DNA of 64,000 bases. Origin: Branchiostoma floridae (taxonomy: Eukaryota > Chordata > Leptocardii > Amphioxiformes > Branchiostomatidae). This document shows, in pieces, positions 12,470-25,104 of this stretch (within the stretch, counting starts at the first letter, position 1; the number at the start of each line of letters is the position of its first letter). Location: contig NC_049984.1 of the NCBI RefSeq assembly GCF_000003815.2, positions 16,812,495-16,876,494 on the forward strand, in the 5' to 3' direction. The position numbers and the translations under genes were made by a program. Under the pieces are notes generated by a model, which searched no databases, had not been told where the DNA came from, and saw only the letters and a list, made by a program, of their open reading frames with translations.

Positions 12470-13265
12470 GAGTTCGTAGACCTCATACCCCCATGAAATA
12501 TTCTGATTATGCAAATGACTTTCACATTTGCATAATTCATGCTTGCTTCTTGCTTCTAAGAAGAATTAGGACACTTTCAAATTAATTATGCAAATTAGGG
12601 ACGTATTTACATAATTAGTATATGCTTAACTTCCGCCTGCCACAAACTACATATGTAACATGTAGTTGAGTCCTATATTGGAAAACACTTTAAATATAGA
12701 TTGTCCTCATTAAGTATGCAAATTAAGTCAAAATTTGCATAATTTTGATTTCACTATGTACATCTCTGCCACAGGTACCTGCATACCAAATATCATGGAA
12801 ATCCATCATTCCTATGTTCCGTTATGCTTCTTGGAAGATTTTGACAAAAATGCTTCTGCAGTTCCAGAGCAAGCCGCTAGGGGGCCCAAACATACACCAC
12901 TTCTTCCTTACATCACAAGCTATCTGCCACCAAAAAATCAAGACCATAGCATGTCCAGGTTAGAAGACACAAAAAATTTGTTCTGCTGCAGTACCATGGT
13001 CACACACCAGGGGGCCCAAAATTGACCTTGACCTTCGTCTTCCCAACCCCTACCCACATACCAAATATCATCGTAGTCCATCCAGAGTAATCTCCAAGCA
13101 GATCCTGTGGCCAATAACTCCTCTGCCGGCTAAACTCTTTCCCATTTGCCACAGCAAGATCTGCTTGGAGATTACATCCAGAGGTTCTCAAGTTATGATG
13201 TCCACAAATATACAAATATCTGGAAACACAAACAGACAGACACACTCAAAACTATACCTCCATTT
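12470..13265 (+). repeat. Dispersed repeat family, copy 1
   Basis: A roughly 0.8-kb unit beginning gagttcgtagacctcatacc and ending with a cctccattttttcatggatg motif. Diagnostic internal words are attatgcaaat, gttccagagcaagccgctag, and agggggcccaaa (twice). The same words in the same order occur at 25105-27310 and 56565-56852 and in reverse at 15855-16570. No coding capacity was found, so it is probably a non-autonomous element whose superfamily I cannot assign. Confidence 0.75.
13089..13173. repeat. Fold-back with TCCAAGCAGA ends, copy 1
   Basis: Perfect 16-bp arms aatctccaagcagatc (13089-13104) and its complement (13158-13173) lie inside dispersed repeat copy 1. The CCAAGCAGA core also forms the arms of two further fold-backs at 44630 and 58217. 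Confidence 0.7.
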
Positions 13266-13642
13266 TTTCATGGATGTAATAATTGATACAACATGATCTA
13301 GTATCCGATACGCGATGCGAACATGAATACATGTAACGTTGCAATAAGGCCTCACAGCGGAATATAACATATCCGCAGCTGAGCAGGTGTACAGTGTGAA
13401 AAGAGTATACACATGACGTCTTCACTGGCACAATATCTGTAAAGATACCTGTATCAGTGACATAGTTTCTGTATAATACGCATATATCGTATTGATAAAG
13501 CAATAGATGTTTTATTAAAGTTAGCAATATTTCATATCGACAAGCAAGCACTATCGGAGGGAAAACCAGATCGACAAGACGAATCAATCTAGCGGTCATT
13601 GACCCGAACTACTTAGTGTAAACACTACCGGGGCATTCTTGA

Positions 13643-13835
13643 GTCAACACGAACGGCTATTGCAAAGACAGAACAGCAGGAGTTACGGCGATTCTACAGA
13701 CTAGCAGGGAAGCTGACTGCGTTGAGTCTGAGTAGCGTTACGTCAACACGAAGGGCCAAAGACGTAACAACAGGAGTCACGGCGATTCTACAGAAAGGGA
13801 AACTGACTGCGTTGTGTTATCTCAGTCTGAGTGAG
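13643..13835. repeat. 99-bp tandem duplication in P450 5' flank
   Basis: Two diverged copies begin gtcaacacgaa at 13643 and 13742 and share gttacggcgattctacag / gtcacggcgattctacag and gctgactgcgttg-type words. A single related block precedes the second P450 gene at about 30270-30375. They may belong to the promoter or 5' UTR. Confidence 0.7.
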
Positions 13836-13872
13836 TCTCCCCGTGAAGAGTGACAACCTCTGGATCACCACC

Positions 13873-16800
13873 ATGGCGCTGGAGTTCCTCCCTGTCCCCT
13901 TGTCGTGGGTCCTTCTGGCACTTCTGGCAGTTCTCTTTTACCTGTAAGTATGACCAAGGAGGTTTTTTAACCTCCTTGGTATGACACAGTTGCTAACATG
14001 GTTCTGCAATTACTGACGTCTCCCATTTCTGCTCTGCACGTCTTGACAATCATGGGAAATTTAATTCAAATAACATATTTAACATTAAACAGGAAAGCGT
14101 GAACCCGTAATGGGCGTGGCCTTTTTTATTCGATGACGTAATCATGACGTCATACTAATTTGCACAAACTATCTTTATTCAACAAGGTACTATCTGAAAA
14201 AAAGGAAGGTCCATACATTACTTAAGTCATTAAAATGGTATTTCTAAAACACCATAAACACCGCCAAAACTCCTTGGCCTTAATCCAATCATGTGGCTTT
14301 GGAAGGAAAGGATCAAAGGTTGATAAGTAACTTAGACAAAAATGGACCGGGCTTACTTAACCTATGCTAAGTACAGTTGCTCTATTGTCATTTGAGGTAA
14401 TGCAACTTTTACTACAAGGTATTAACGTTAAACGTTAATGTTACAGTACTAAAATCAAGGCAGATACTTACATGTAACATGTCGTAATGAGTGCCATTAA
14501 TATGATTAGATTCATCTTTTTTTTTTGTTTAACCATGGTGGGTCAAGGTATGAATTTATACATACATGTAGCATTACTGGGTAAACCAACTTAAGGCGTT
14601 ATCAAGGAATTACTACTGTATTAAAGTGCTGGACTGGCTATCAAGACAGGCTACTCAGATACCCCCATTCATAGCCCCAATCCTTTTTTCACTTGCACAC
14701 ACTACTTTTGGGCGAGCCTAATGGTATAATAGTATTGTATGCAAGTAGCTTGACACAAGGCTAGAGGAAAGACATTCTGCATTTTTGCAGAAATGTTGCC
14801 TTTCTGTAGTTTGTATACTCAATTTCAAGGTGAGTTAACTTAAGGTTGTTCATGCATCCCCCAGGTATGCAGTGCGTCCCTTATGGGTCTTCAAGAAGAT
14901 GGGTGTTCCAGGACCCACCCCTCTGCCCCTTTTAGGGAACATGCTGACAATTATGAATGATGTAAGTAGGAATTCTATCATAATAAACAATTTCAAAAGA
15001 ATTTTGGCTTGAGTCAAGTGTATGGCCTAAAATTTTTAACTCTTTAGCCAGGCATCATTGATATGCAGCCCTAAGGTAGAGCGTGCTTGATGTATAATAA
15101 CATTACATTGTGAGGACTGAGTGACAGTGACAGATTAGAAGTCGGTCAAACTGTCGTCCTTTCTTCATGTACAGGGTATCTGGAATCCAGAAGCATCGAG
15201 ACAGCGTGTGCAACTGTACGGTAAAGTGTATGGGTAAGTCCAGAATACTGTAAATGCATTTACTAGTAAGTTTGCGGGGATTCAATCTTGCGGTACCTTG
15301 AAAATGCAGTGTTTGCAATCACAAGTTTTGAGTTCATGGTAGTACCATATACCGTAGTCACATACTATAATTGCAAAATGTTTCCCATGGTTTTGAGTTC
15401 GTGGTGAAACAGCCACCGCAAACCTGCAAACATTAAACAACCGCAAACATTTCTGCATTTACAATATATTTTCACCAGATTTTGGCTGTGGATTTTTAAC
15501 AATCAGTCAAGAGAACATTTTGATTCCTTGCAACATGTTTATGCTAAGACTTTTTTCCAGGATTTTCTTTGGACGGTCTGCAATACTCACGATATCCGAC
15601 CCAGAGATGCTCAGGGACATCTTCGTGAAAAAGTTTCATGCCCTCAGCAACACCCAGGTAGCTGTCATTTCTGGTTATACAGATTGATTAAGTGATGCCA
15701 ATGTCGAGAAGTTTAGAAAACGTTATCAAAAGCCTTGCTGTTTGTTGCTATCCTTTTGCTGTTCTTGATGTTATCACAATACTTAACTTTCCATCATATA
15801 CAACTAAGAAATACTCATAACCTCATCTAGTCACACCAAATAAGATGTCCACTTGATTGTGGATTATTACCCCCATGTAAAATGCAGATGTTGTTTTTGG
15901 TGTGTCTGTGGTGGTCAGCATAACTTCTGAAACTCTGGCTAGATTGTAATGACATTTGGTATGTGAGTAGGTTTTGGGATTGCGGAGGTCAAGATCAACT
16001 TTGGGCCCCTGGTACAAAATGTATGTGACCTTGGTACTGAACCAGGGATTCTATTTTTTGTGTTGTTTGAGCTGGACATGCTATTGTCTTGATTTTTTGC
16101 TGGCAGACTATAACCCTGTGATGTAAGGGGAAAATGTTGAAGGTTTTGGCCCCCTGGCAGCTTGCTCTGGAATTGCAGGGGCATTTTTGAAAATAAATAT
16201 TTCAAGGAGGAAAACTAAACAGAGGAAAAACATTCCATATGCAGATACAATGTATTTTAGAAAGAGATGTACACAATGGCATGCAAATTAGAACTTAATT
16301 TGCATAACCAGTAAGGAGAATCCATGTTTACCATATCATAGCACTTTCAATTATGTAATTTTTTTTACTTTATGGAAGGCGAAACATTACAGATATTAAT
16401 TATGCAAATGAGAGTCCAATTTGAAAAATAAATGTAAAAGTGCCATAATTCCATAGGGTTAAATGGTGGGAATTACCTATTGGTGACATGTGTAAAATTA
16501 AATATGTGTTCCAATATATATATATATAGAGATTATGTAAATGTGTAAGTTATTTGCATGATTCATGATGAAGTGTAAATATGGAATCTGTATTTTTGGT
16601 TAAGATGACCATCATAGATAAAATAGCTTATTCTAATTACAGCTTTATTAGCATATTCAATGAGGCAAAATGAAACAATGAATCTACAAAGGCTCCGAAC
16701 TATTTTGTTTGTTTTTTGTTTCCAAACCAGACTGATGCAGTGACGCTGGAGACAAAACCCAGTGGCCGCATGCTGATCAACCTGAGGGGCGAGGATTGGA

Positions 16801-19800
16801 AGGATGTACGAAGCACATTGAGTCCAGCCTTCAGTGGGGGCAAACTGAAGATGGTAGGTATTGTCAGGGTAGAGGTTTCAATTTAGTAGCAACCCTGGTA
16901 GAGATCAGACTCTCTAAACAGAGATAGTGATCAGGATGTCTACCATTGATTACAATTCATGATTCTACATATGAGACATCCTATTTGGAATCAGTGCATA
17001 TTAGAGTTGTTTGAGGTGTTTAGGCAGACCCGCCTTTACATGTATAATTCTGAAGAATGGACTTATTTGTTTGTTTGTATTGCATACCCAGTAAACCGCC
17101 TCATAGCATAACATACCAGGCTTGCCCTGAAGAGTACACACTGTATATTCTCAAATTTATTTCATCCACTCTCACCAGGAAGGACTGCTATCCTTTTCGA
17201 TGAATTGGGTTCATTAACGTGAACTAGCATTACATGACATTGTCTACTCTTACACGGTATAATTTTGCATGGGAAACAAAGTCACCTGTTCTGATACATT
17301 ATTTCCTTTTGTACAGATGATGCCAGCAATAAACACCTGTGCTGACCAGCTTGTGCAGAATATTGCAAAGTTTGCAGAAACAGGGGAGTCCTTTGACACC
17401 AAAGAGTGAGTATCAGTAGACAGAAGTTAGAGAACAAGATGAAAATTGGGCTGAGAGGAAGATTTGAACCTGACTACAAAATAATGTACATTCACTCCCA
17501 AAAGCTGTGTGTCAGGCTTTGTGCTCAATAAGGCCCCGGTCACAAGAGTCGTACGATTGACTTCGACGGAGGTTTTATGCGCGGTATAAGCGCAGTGCGT
17601 CGTAAGTCGGGGAAGAATCGGTAGCAATGGTTTAAATATATGAAGCCGTGGTCACAAGGATTGTAGTGCATCGTACGATGAGGTCATAAGAGCGTACCTT
17701 CCTCAATAGCACCGGGGTAAATCATAGTAAATCGGGAAGCGTCCTATGAGGAAAATAGAAAATGGATTGAAATGGATTTTGCACATGTTCAAAGTTTCTC
17801 CATCGTCGTACGATTTTTATTGCCCCCATAGCAGACTTCACTACGGCCATTTTTTTCTACTGATCACGTTTAAGATTCATACATTTTTAGCATGTTGTGA
17901 TGGTTTCAGTTTTCCCTGATATTGTCCATGTTGACGAAAATGGAACTACATCAGACGCAACTGTTCACAGTAGCAACCAGAGAACAGCTCGCCCATAGAG
18001 TAGTCTGTCTTCAAGGCAATGTTTTCCACGTGGCAGATTCAGTATCATGCACAGGTGATGCATGTATTTGTTTGATGGCTACATACTCGTGGGTTCACAA
18101 AATTAAGATCAGATCTCATCTCTCGCCGGTCTCCGGTCAGTTTACCATAACCATAACCATGGGGACAACTCGAACAGAAAGGCAGGCTTATTATTTAATA
18201 CTTATGATATGATTTTTGTCTTTTGGCATTTTTTCTTGATAGGATATGATCCCCCAAAAAATAAGCAAAATATGATTTTCGAAAAAGCCTGACTCGTAGA
18301 GCCGGCAAGCAGGCCGAGATAACCATGCCAGTACTTGTGATTTATTTGAACCTTTGTTTGTAAGCCTCATATTGTTATGATTTCTTTTGATTTCATTAGA
18401 CATTATAGAAAGACATTATAGGAAGGTATTTTCAGCAGCTAGATCCACATTTGGTTGGTTAACGAAGCGCAAAAGCGGTCAGGTGGCTATTCAGAAGAGA
18501 CACAATTGAAAAATCGTACGACGCTGGAAAAATTTTGAACATCATCCGATGCTTTGCGATGGCTGATTTTGCTTACGTTTTAGCTGTGATCCACTGCGAT
18601 CATCGTCCGATATGCAGAATATGCCATCGCAAGGACGTGGTACCGATTCTTGTGACCGGGGCTTAACCTGCCATTCAGCATTTATTGTTTTACATCTAAG
18701 ACCTAGTTGATCTAAATCATGTAACTGCAAATATCAACTGACACATTAAAAATGTGGCCTCCTCAAAAATGTGTTGACCATCTGGATATCCATCAATCCA
18801 TCTGGATTGATGATGTGGTGTGGCGGTCTTAAAGGGGCATTCCACTCCAGAAGGGGGTGGTGTTTTCCAATAGATAATGTGTCAATGAATACATAATCAG
18901 CCAAATTTTGTGGAATTCACCTTGGGATGAATTGTGAGATGTGTGTCTTGTAAAACAATATGACACTCACTAAACCCATGCAGACCCTACCCATGCATTC
19001 CCTATATGCATAGACACTTTGTTTATTGTGCATATTTTCGGAATAAATGAGGATCGCTAAGCACACCAAGAAGGCAAATTGCTCAAGATAGCAAAGAACA
19101 CATAACAAGACGAGATTTCTTAGTGATCCTGAAATTAGTTTAATTTGTAACCTTACCTAAAAGTTTTGCATTGTATTCAGCCATAGGATTAATTCAATTG
19201 GAGGGTACTTGGGGAGTTTAGTAGAAGACTGAACGCTTTTGAGGCATGTGGAACAACTGGGTACTTTCTCGTATAATGTGAAGTAGTATGCATTTATTAC
19301 TCCCTAGAATTTATATCTATCAGAAAATAACATTCCTGTGTGGAGTGGAATGCCCCTTTAAGGTACTTGGTGGAATTATGTGAGTTGACATTGATGTACC
19401 TTGGTTCAGACTTTCCACTTGAAATCAGTTTTCAGGGTAATCTTCTAATTCATCATCATTTTTTTTTGTAAATCAGAGAGGCAACAAATTTATTTGGCAT
19501 CACCTGACAATATTCTAAACTTGATTTCAGGCTGACAGGTGCATTTACTATGGACGTCATCGCCAGGACTGCCTTTGGTACCGAGATTGATTCCCAGCGC
19601 AACCCACAGGACCCTTTTGTTCTGATGGGCAGGAAGGCATTTGACATTAAGATGTCAAGTCCAAGCTTTTTGTTGCTCTGTGAGCTGGGAGTTTTATGTT
19701 TATGTGCATTTCTATAATGTTGACTTTATAAAATTAATGCATGTCTCTTCGGAAAATAATTTCATTAGGTTGGTAGAATATAGCATAGGGTAAAGGAGAA

Positions 19801-22800
19801 GTCTTTTACACAACAAGGTACTTGGCTTATTTTTCAATGTCTCTCAGACACCTTCGTCAGAGCTTCTGACTGGAGTTCTGCTTCTCATGGCTATACATGT
19901 ACATGTAAGTAGCCAATTTAGGTGGCACTTTTGCGGTGAGAAAACAACCCCAGTGATGAACCGGGATGAGGGGGGATACAAGCTCAGCCGCATTTGGGAT
20001 TGTTTTCTCATCGCAAAAGCACCACCTACATCAGGTACTTATAGCGGTGAGAAGCAGAACTCCAGTCAGAAGCTCGGACAAAGGTGTCTGAGAGACATCG
20101 AAGCGTAAGCCAAGTAAGTACCTACTGGTTGTGTAAAAGAATTCTCCTTTACCCTGCAGGTCTCTTGTTTTTAGCGCAATAATCTGAAACATGATGGCAT
20201 CATTTTCAGATTGTAGCCTTATATCATGACGTTTAGTTGTACGGGCCAAAGTAAGACTCACTGAAAGCTAACAAAAGGTCCAGACCAGTTGGACTATAGT
20301 CAGTTGGTGGTACTTGAATCCCACTGTTACACTACTCCCTCTTTTCCTTTTTTTAGATTCATCCTCGAATCTCCGAGTTTGATATCCCTGTGTGGCACCC
20401 TTCTGCCATTACAGTAGTAGTACAGTCTCCTAGCTCCCAGGAATTGAACCCGGCTCCGCCAACTTACTATAAAGTTAACCCAACACCATAACCAGTAGGC
20501 CAAAAGGTCCAGACCCATTGGACTGGTCAGTTGGTGGTGCTTAACTATGCTATATTGCTGTTCCCTCCTGATCTGTAGTCATGTTCCCCTCCATCATGAA
20601 GCCAATCCTGGAATGGCTGAACATTGACCTCTTCCCAAGAGATGCCACCAGCTTCTTCTATGGCATCTTTGACCAGCTCATTGGGCTTAGGCAGAAGAGT
20701 GATGAGGTATGTGTGTGTTTCGTCACATATGGAACTCATCATATTGCTTCTGTACAGTACCAAGACTTAGTACTTCTGAAATGGCCTACTTTGGTCAATA
20801 TTGACCATGGTAAAATCCTACTTGATTTCAGCCCTATACAGCTTTGACTATGACTAAACAGTCCTATACAAGAATGTCAGTCTCTGCCACATAGGGCACA
20901 TCTGTTGGCTGGCTCGGGTAGTAGTACTACCAGGTATAATTTTAGAAAATATATCTCTATACTGAAGTTGCCGTAATTTTTATGACTATTTCCTTTTGTG
21001 TAACGTCTTGAGTGCGTTGTGAGGTTATGTCCTTGGTGCTGAATGTGTTGTCACGAAGATACAGGACTTTTATTTCACCTTCAGGTGGCATACCTTTGTT
21101 ACCCCATAATCACTGCATATTACAGCCTTTAAGGTACCGTTGTTTGAGGCCATTTCCTGTGAAAACATTGGCGAATATTAATTGACTTAGATACTGCCCT
21201 CCGAGACAAGAAGTACACAGAATCACAAATTCACTGTCAAAAGAAAGCTAATATATCATCATTCAATTCTTATTTCAGTTTTATCTAAAGTCATCACCAA
21301 CTTCTGAAGAGAGTGTGTCAAGTTTAAAGGGCACACTGTCTAGTGTAGTACAAAATTGGATACATACACGAAAACTTATCACAGCATTTGCCACTTGTAA
21401 TGTGGAGCGCAATGGGTTCATGAACCATGTTAATGCATTTCTTATTCAAGTGTGTTCTTTAGATGAATGTGTTAAAGTTCATGCATCAAAACTTGACCAC
21501 TCTCTAGCAAATAGCGATGGAGCGCTGTGAGTTTGAGCACGTGAAAAAGCATGCGATGTTAGGTAACATTTTCAAAAGTCTGATATTAAGCAACAATGTT
21601 AAAAATGCGCTGGACCTTATTAACACGTAATCTTGCGTATGTGTGACGTCAGCAATCGGTCAAAAATTCCAGGAACTTTATATTGCCCACCAGCCCTGTA
21701 CTGTGTACATCCATGAATACCTTTGTGTTGGAAGAAAGTTTAGCATTGTACTATGATTACTGCCAACACAGAATTGAGATTCCATGATGTTTGCCAGACG
21801 AGCCATAAGTCCTATTCTTTCACATATTTCTATGTCAGAAGGGACGGGTTGACTTCCTGCAGCTGATGATGGATGCTCACAAAGATGCAGACGAGGAAGA
21901 AGAGGATGGTGTCAAGTTACATGGGCAGAAACATGGTATACCAGTCCTTTATATCTACTGTGGGGTTTTGTCTATCCACAATTATAGAGAAATCAAAAAG
22001 TCCTACATGCGATGACTACTCAATGAACCATAAATTCTCCTGTTTCCAATTGGCATCTACAATCTGACTATAACTACTTTCTAATTGTCAAATTTATTGG
22101 ATTAGATGCAACAGAATATTTCATTACTTATAAACTAAAACTGTAAGTTAAGTATAGGCAGGAACTGTGAAGACAATAGATTTTGGACTTATCTTAATTT
22201 TTTTAGTGATCTTCATTTCATTTTTTATTGTTGTGAATAATTTCAGCTCTGACCAGAGATGACATCGTTGCCAATGGCTTTCTCTTCTTTGTTGCGGGCT
22301 ACGAGACAACTGCAACTTCGATGGCCTTTGCGTTGTACAACTTTGCACTCAATCAGGAAGAGCAGGACAAGGCTAGGGAGGAGGTCAACAAGATCATGGA
22401 GAACAGAGTAGGACTCTTTGTTTTCTTTGAATAAGCCATTTCAGAGTTTGGAATGCACATGAGCAGTGCAATGCATTGTAGGCGCCTGAGGCATTAACAA
22501 AACATGACTAGATATGGCAGTATTTACAAGGCTTTAACTTTGACCTCATGCATGTGCAATTTGAACCATGAACAAGCTGATAGCAAGGTTTCATGGAAAC
22601 ATTGTGTTACAGTCCGCCGATGGTCAAGTGGGTAGAGTGTTTGCCGTGTAATTGGTAGGTCTTGAGTTCAATCCCTGGTCGCATCATACCAAAGAGTTTA
22701 AAAATGTTGCATGCTGCTTTCTCTGCTAAGGCATTCAACATTTGGGAAGGAGTATGGTAGTTGAACAAACAGACCACAGCAAGTGGACTAGCCCCTGGCT

Positions 22801-24620
22801 GTAGTAATTGCACAAGGCTGTGTGGCCCAGAGCTACAGAAACAGAGCTGAGTAGTTGTACCGCCCAATACACCATTTGGTGCGGAAAGGACGTAAAACTG
22901 TGTTACAGCCCAGGACCACTATCATTACATACAGAGAATAAATCTAAAATAAATGCAAGGAATGAAGCTCATTTCAAACACATCCAGAACAAAATGAAGC
23001 AAAAAAATATTATCACTTTGCTAACATGATACAAATGTAGTGATTTTATTTGGTGGTAATGTTTTGTGACAAAAGGAACCTGATGGTTTTTCCTTCCTTA
23101 TATATCAATTTCGGGTCTAGAAACTTCTAGAAGAAAAATTGTCATTATCGTTTAATGAATGTTTGGATGTTTGTTCAGTACAAAAAAAAAGTAAGGACAA
23201 TATAATTCTCTCCCACTCCAGGACCTGATTGACTATGAGGCAGTGCATGAGATGTCATACCTGGAGATGTGCTGTATGGAGACCCTGCGCTTGTATCCTC
23301 CCATACCAAAGTTAGTTTGTTTCTCTTTGTGTGCAGTTTTCTGCTTTTGTTTATTAAAATGGTGAACTAACTGATTATTACTGGTAAGCCACCTGATCTC
23401 ACTGCACCACGGGGTATAAAAGTTTTCATGTTTTTACCGGGACACACCGAGTGTGACCTTATGGCTTAACCTTGTTGTATCTAATGCTCCAGTACTGGCC
23501 GAGTGGCATCTGAAGAGGTCAAAGTTCAGTGGCTGACCATCCCCAAGGACATGATGGTCATTGTACCCGTCATCGCCATCCACTACGATCCTGAACGCTG
23601 GCCAGAACCGAAAAAGTTCATCCCTGAAAGGTATGTGGATTGTGTTAAATAAAAATGACAATATCCATGACTTTTTATTGCCTATTTATACTCTGAATAG
23701 CTAAAAGAAGTATGTTGAATAAGTAAGAAAGGAAAGCTACCTTTCCACATAAAACATCATGAAGATAGTCATTTACTGTACCTGAAAATGTTCTCTCCTC
23801 TTCGTACTATGAATACTGGACCTAAGGATTACAAACTTTTCCCAGTAGGATACAATACAGACAGGCAACAACAGCGGATTCAAAGTCTCTGCCATCTGTT
23901 ACCACTGGAATACTTACTTCTTAAAGCAGAAAACCTGCAAACTCAAATAACAAAAGATAGAAATTTTGAAAGCATGCTTTAGATCTGACCTGTGATGCAT
24001 CAATACAGGTTCACCAAAGAAGCTCGTGAGAAGCGGGATCCGTACAACTGGCTGCCGTTCGGCGCGGGACCGAGGAACTGCATCGGGATGAGGCTGGCCA
24101 TGATGGAACTGAAGGTTGGACTGGCCAAGATCCTGATGAAGTACCGCTTCATGACGGCTCCTGATACTGATGTGAGGGCAGAACTTTACTTACTTGTATC
24201 TTCATATGTTTTTATCTGTGCATGTTGTTCTGGTTTTTGTTCAATTTGCAACATTTTTGAAAATACTTCAGTTTGAGACTACTGTCAGTCAACTTGATAT
24301 CCCTAAATATCGGGTTTAAAAAAAAACAAGGGATAAAGTTACCCCACAGATAAAGGTGAACTAGCATTACTTACTGTAAACAAAATATGCATGTACCTGC
24401 AGCTGGTTGCCTCTTACATTAAGGTGGCTAAAGCATAGAAAGGTTATGAACCTTGTTATAGAAAGATGGGTTAACAGACTCAAACCTGTTTTGTAACATC
24501 TCATTTTATCCTTTGTATTCCTCCATGCAGATCCCCCTGAAGATGAAGAAGGGTAATCAGTTTCCACTTCCCGAGAACGGCATTCGTCTGAAAGTTGAGC
24601 TGATCAACAAAGACAATTGA
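13873..24620 (+). CDS. Cytochrome P450, CYP3 clan (copy 1)
   Basis: Fourteen coding exons joined by GT-AG introns give 516 aa: 13873-13943, 14865-14961, 15175-15233, 15561-15657, 16731-16853, 17317-17405, 19531-19679, 20579-20706, 21839-21935, 22247-22407, 23222-23310, 23493-23630, 24009-24171, 24531-24620. The N-terminal hydrophobic anchor (about 4-24) and proline hinge PGPTPLPLLGN place it in the ER membrane. Motifs: I-helix oxygen-binding AGYETT (320-325), K-helix ETLR (377-380), FIPERF (429-434), and heme loop FGAGPRNCIG with thiolate ligand C457. Length and motifs fit the CYP3 clan, near CYP3A and thromboxane synthase (CYP5). The family oxidises lipophilic substrates with electrons from P450 reductase; the substrate is unknown. 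All key residues are present, so it is probably functional. The start lies in a good context (caccATGg). Introns 6 and 7 are swollen by transposable elements. It forms a tandem pair with the gene at 30468. Confidence 0.93.
13953..13980. repeat. 28-nt palindrome just after P450 exon 1
   Basis: Perfect 12-bp arms ACCAAGGAGGTT and AACCTCCTTGGT flank a 4-T loop, starting 9 nt after the exon 1 donor. The half-word aacctccttggt recurs at about 28486 and 41131, so it may be the end of a repeat family. Confidence 0.8.
14135..14152. promoter_or_regulatory. CRE-like cluster in P450 intron 1
   Basis: A perfect palindromic TGACGTCA (14145-14152) lies next to a half-site TGACGTAA (14135-14142). CREB/ATF factors bind such sites. 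Location in the first intron of the P450 gene makes an enhancer plausible, but a chance match cannot be excluded. Confidence 0.3.
15247..15465. mobile_element. MITE with TGTAAATGCA ends
   Basis: Lies in P450 copy 1 intron 3. The terminal words actgtaaatgca and tgcatttaca are complementary. The interior has paired motifs around gttttgagttc and ccgcaaac. Related starts occur at 32573 (actgtaaatgcagaaatgtt), and related ends (agccaccgcaaacattt) at 45955. Flanks are TA-rich, so the exact duplication is unclear. Confidence 0.6.
15855..16570 (-). repeat. Dispersed repeat family, copy 2 (inverted)
   Basis: In P450 copy 1 intron 4. Read on the minus strand it has the same ordered words as copy 1: attatgcaaat, aattccagagcaagctgcca, gggggccaaaa, ggtaccaggggcccaaag, and a ccatg-containing end. 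It is degraded and lacks one terminus. Confidence 0.65.
17531..18663. mobile_element. 1.1-kb TIR element in P450 intron 6
   Basis: The left end aggccccggtcacaagagtc and right end gattcttgtgaccggggct form near-perfect inverted repeats. The right flank is TTAA and the left flank ATAA, suggesting a TTAA (or TA) target duplication with one change. The interior contains repeated tcgtacga words and no transposase-like frame, so it is non-autonomous. Its ends resemble those of the element at 29251. Confidence 0.75.
18833..19357. mobile_element. TTAA-flanked MITE (piggyBac-like), 525 bp
   Basis: Perfect 16-bp terminal inverted repeats AGGGGCATTCCACTCC (18833-18848) and its complement (19342-19357) are each bordered by TTAA (18829-18832 and 19358-19361). 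The TTAA duplication is the hallmark of piggyBac-type insertion. No transposase frame is present. It sits in intron 6 of P450 copy 1, 170 bp upstream of exon 7. Confidence 0.88.
19787..20155. mobile_element. Near-complete long fold-back in P450 intron 7
   Basis: The segment opens agggtaaaggagaa and closes ttctcctttaccct. The complementarity continues inward over about 180 nt per arm: gtctctcagacacctt against aaggtgtctgagagac, gactggagttctgcttctca against its complement, then gcggtgagaaaacaac against gttttctcatcgc. The centre is around 19970. It is a snap-back MITE or inverted duplication; no target duplication is clear. Confidence 0.82.
20330..20505 (-). mobile_element. tRNA-derived SINE (minus)
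   Basis: On the minus strand, tggcctactggttatggtgt resembles a Pol III A box and, about 40 nt on, gggttcaattcc a B box, in tRNA-like spacing at the head of the element. The body reaches about 20330. It lies in P450 intron 7, and its head ends next to agaccagttgg-type words repeated on both sides (about 20281 and 20510). Confidence 0.55.
22610..22905 (+). mobile_element. tRNA-derived SINE (plus)
   Basis: An A-box-like tggtcaagtgggtagag and B-box-like gagttcaatccc stand in tRNA-like spacing at 22620-22677. They are followed by a roughly 220-bp body ending in a gtgcggaaaggacgt word typical of SINE tails. It is in P450 copy 1 intron 10. There is no complete cloverleaf, so it is not a functional tRNA gene. 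Confidence 0.65.
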
Positions 24621-25104
24621 CTCCTTCAAGTCCTTTAAAGTCAATCACAAGTGTCTTAGATACTAGGCCGTATTCTGATTTTGTTATATCGTTTATATAT
24701 CACCAGTAGGATTGAAATATACAATATTCAATGGGGGCACATGATAGTTATGATGCATGATTTTGTGTGATACATGTAGCTGTTATACTTATACCAATGA
24801 GCTTTGTTTTTTGTATGCTTAGAATAACATTGGACTGAACAGGACTTCATATGTGTATTTTCGTATGTGGGGCTATGTCCTTGGTACTGAATGTGTTGTT
24901 ATGAAGATACAGACTTGTTTTGTATGTTCAGCTTGCATATCTTCAAAAGACCTTGAGGGAAGAATGCATTGATGATGACTACATAGGGACCAATAATTCT
25001 ATGTAGATCTTAGCCTGACCGATCAAATTCAATGTAGAGCGTAATTGATGCAGTATTTGCAAAGGTAACTGGAACCTAGATTCAGTATAAAGTATTCAGA
25101 ACTA
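24621..25104. other. P450 copy 1 3' UTR and flank
   Basis: Non-coding. Contains a block (24873-24910) beginning ctatgtccttggtactgaat that also occurs in intron 8 of both P450 genes and downstream of copy 2. No canonical AATAAA was seen close to the stop. Confidence 0.5.

Noticed and set aside
22620-22690. Functional tRNA gene
   Set aside because: A and B boxes are present, but there is no complete cloverleaf and a SINE body follows.
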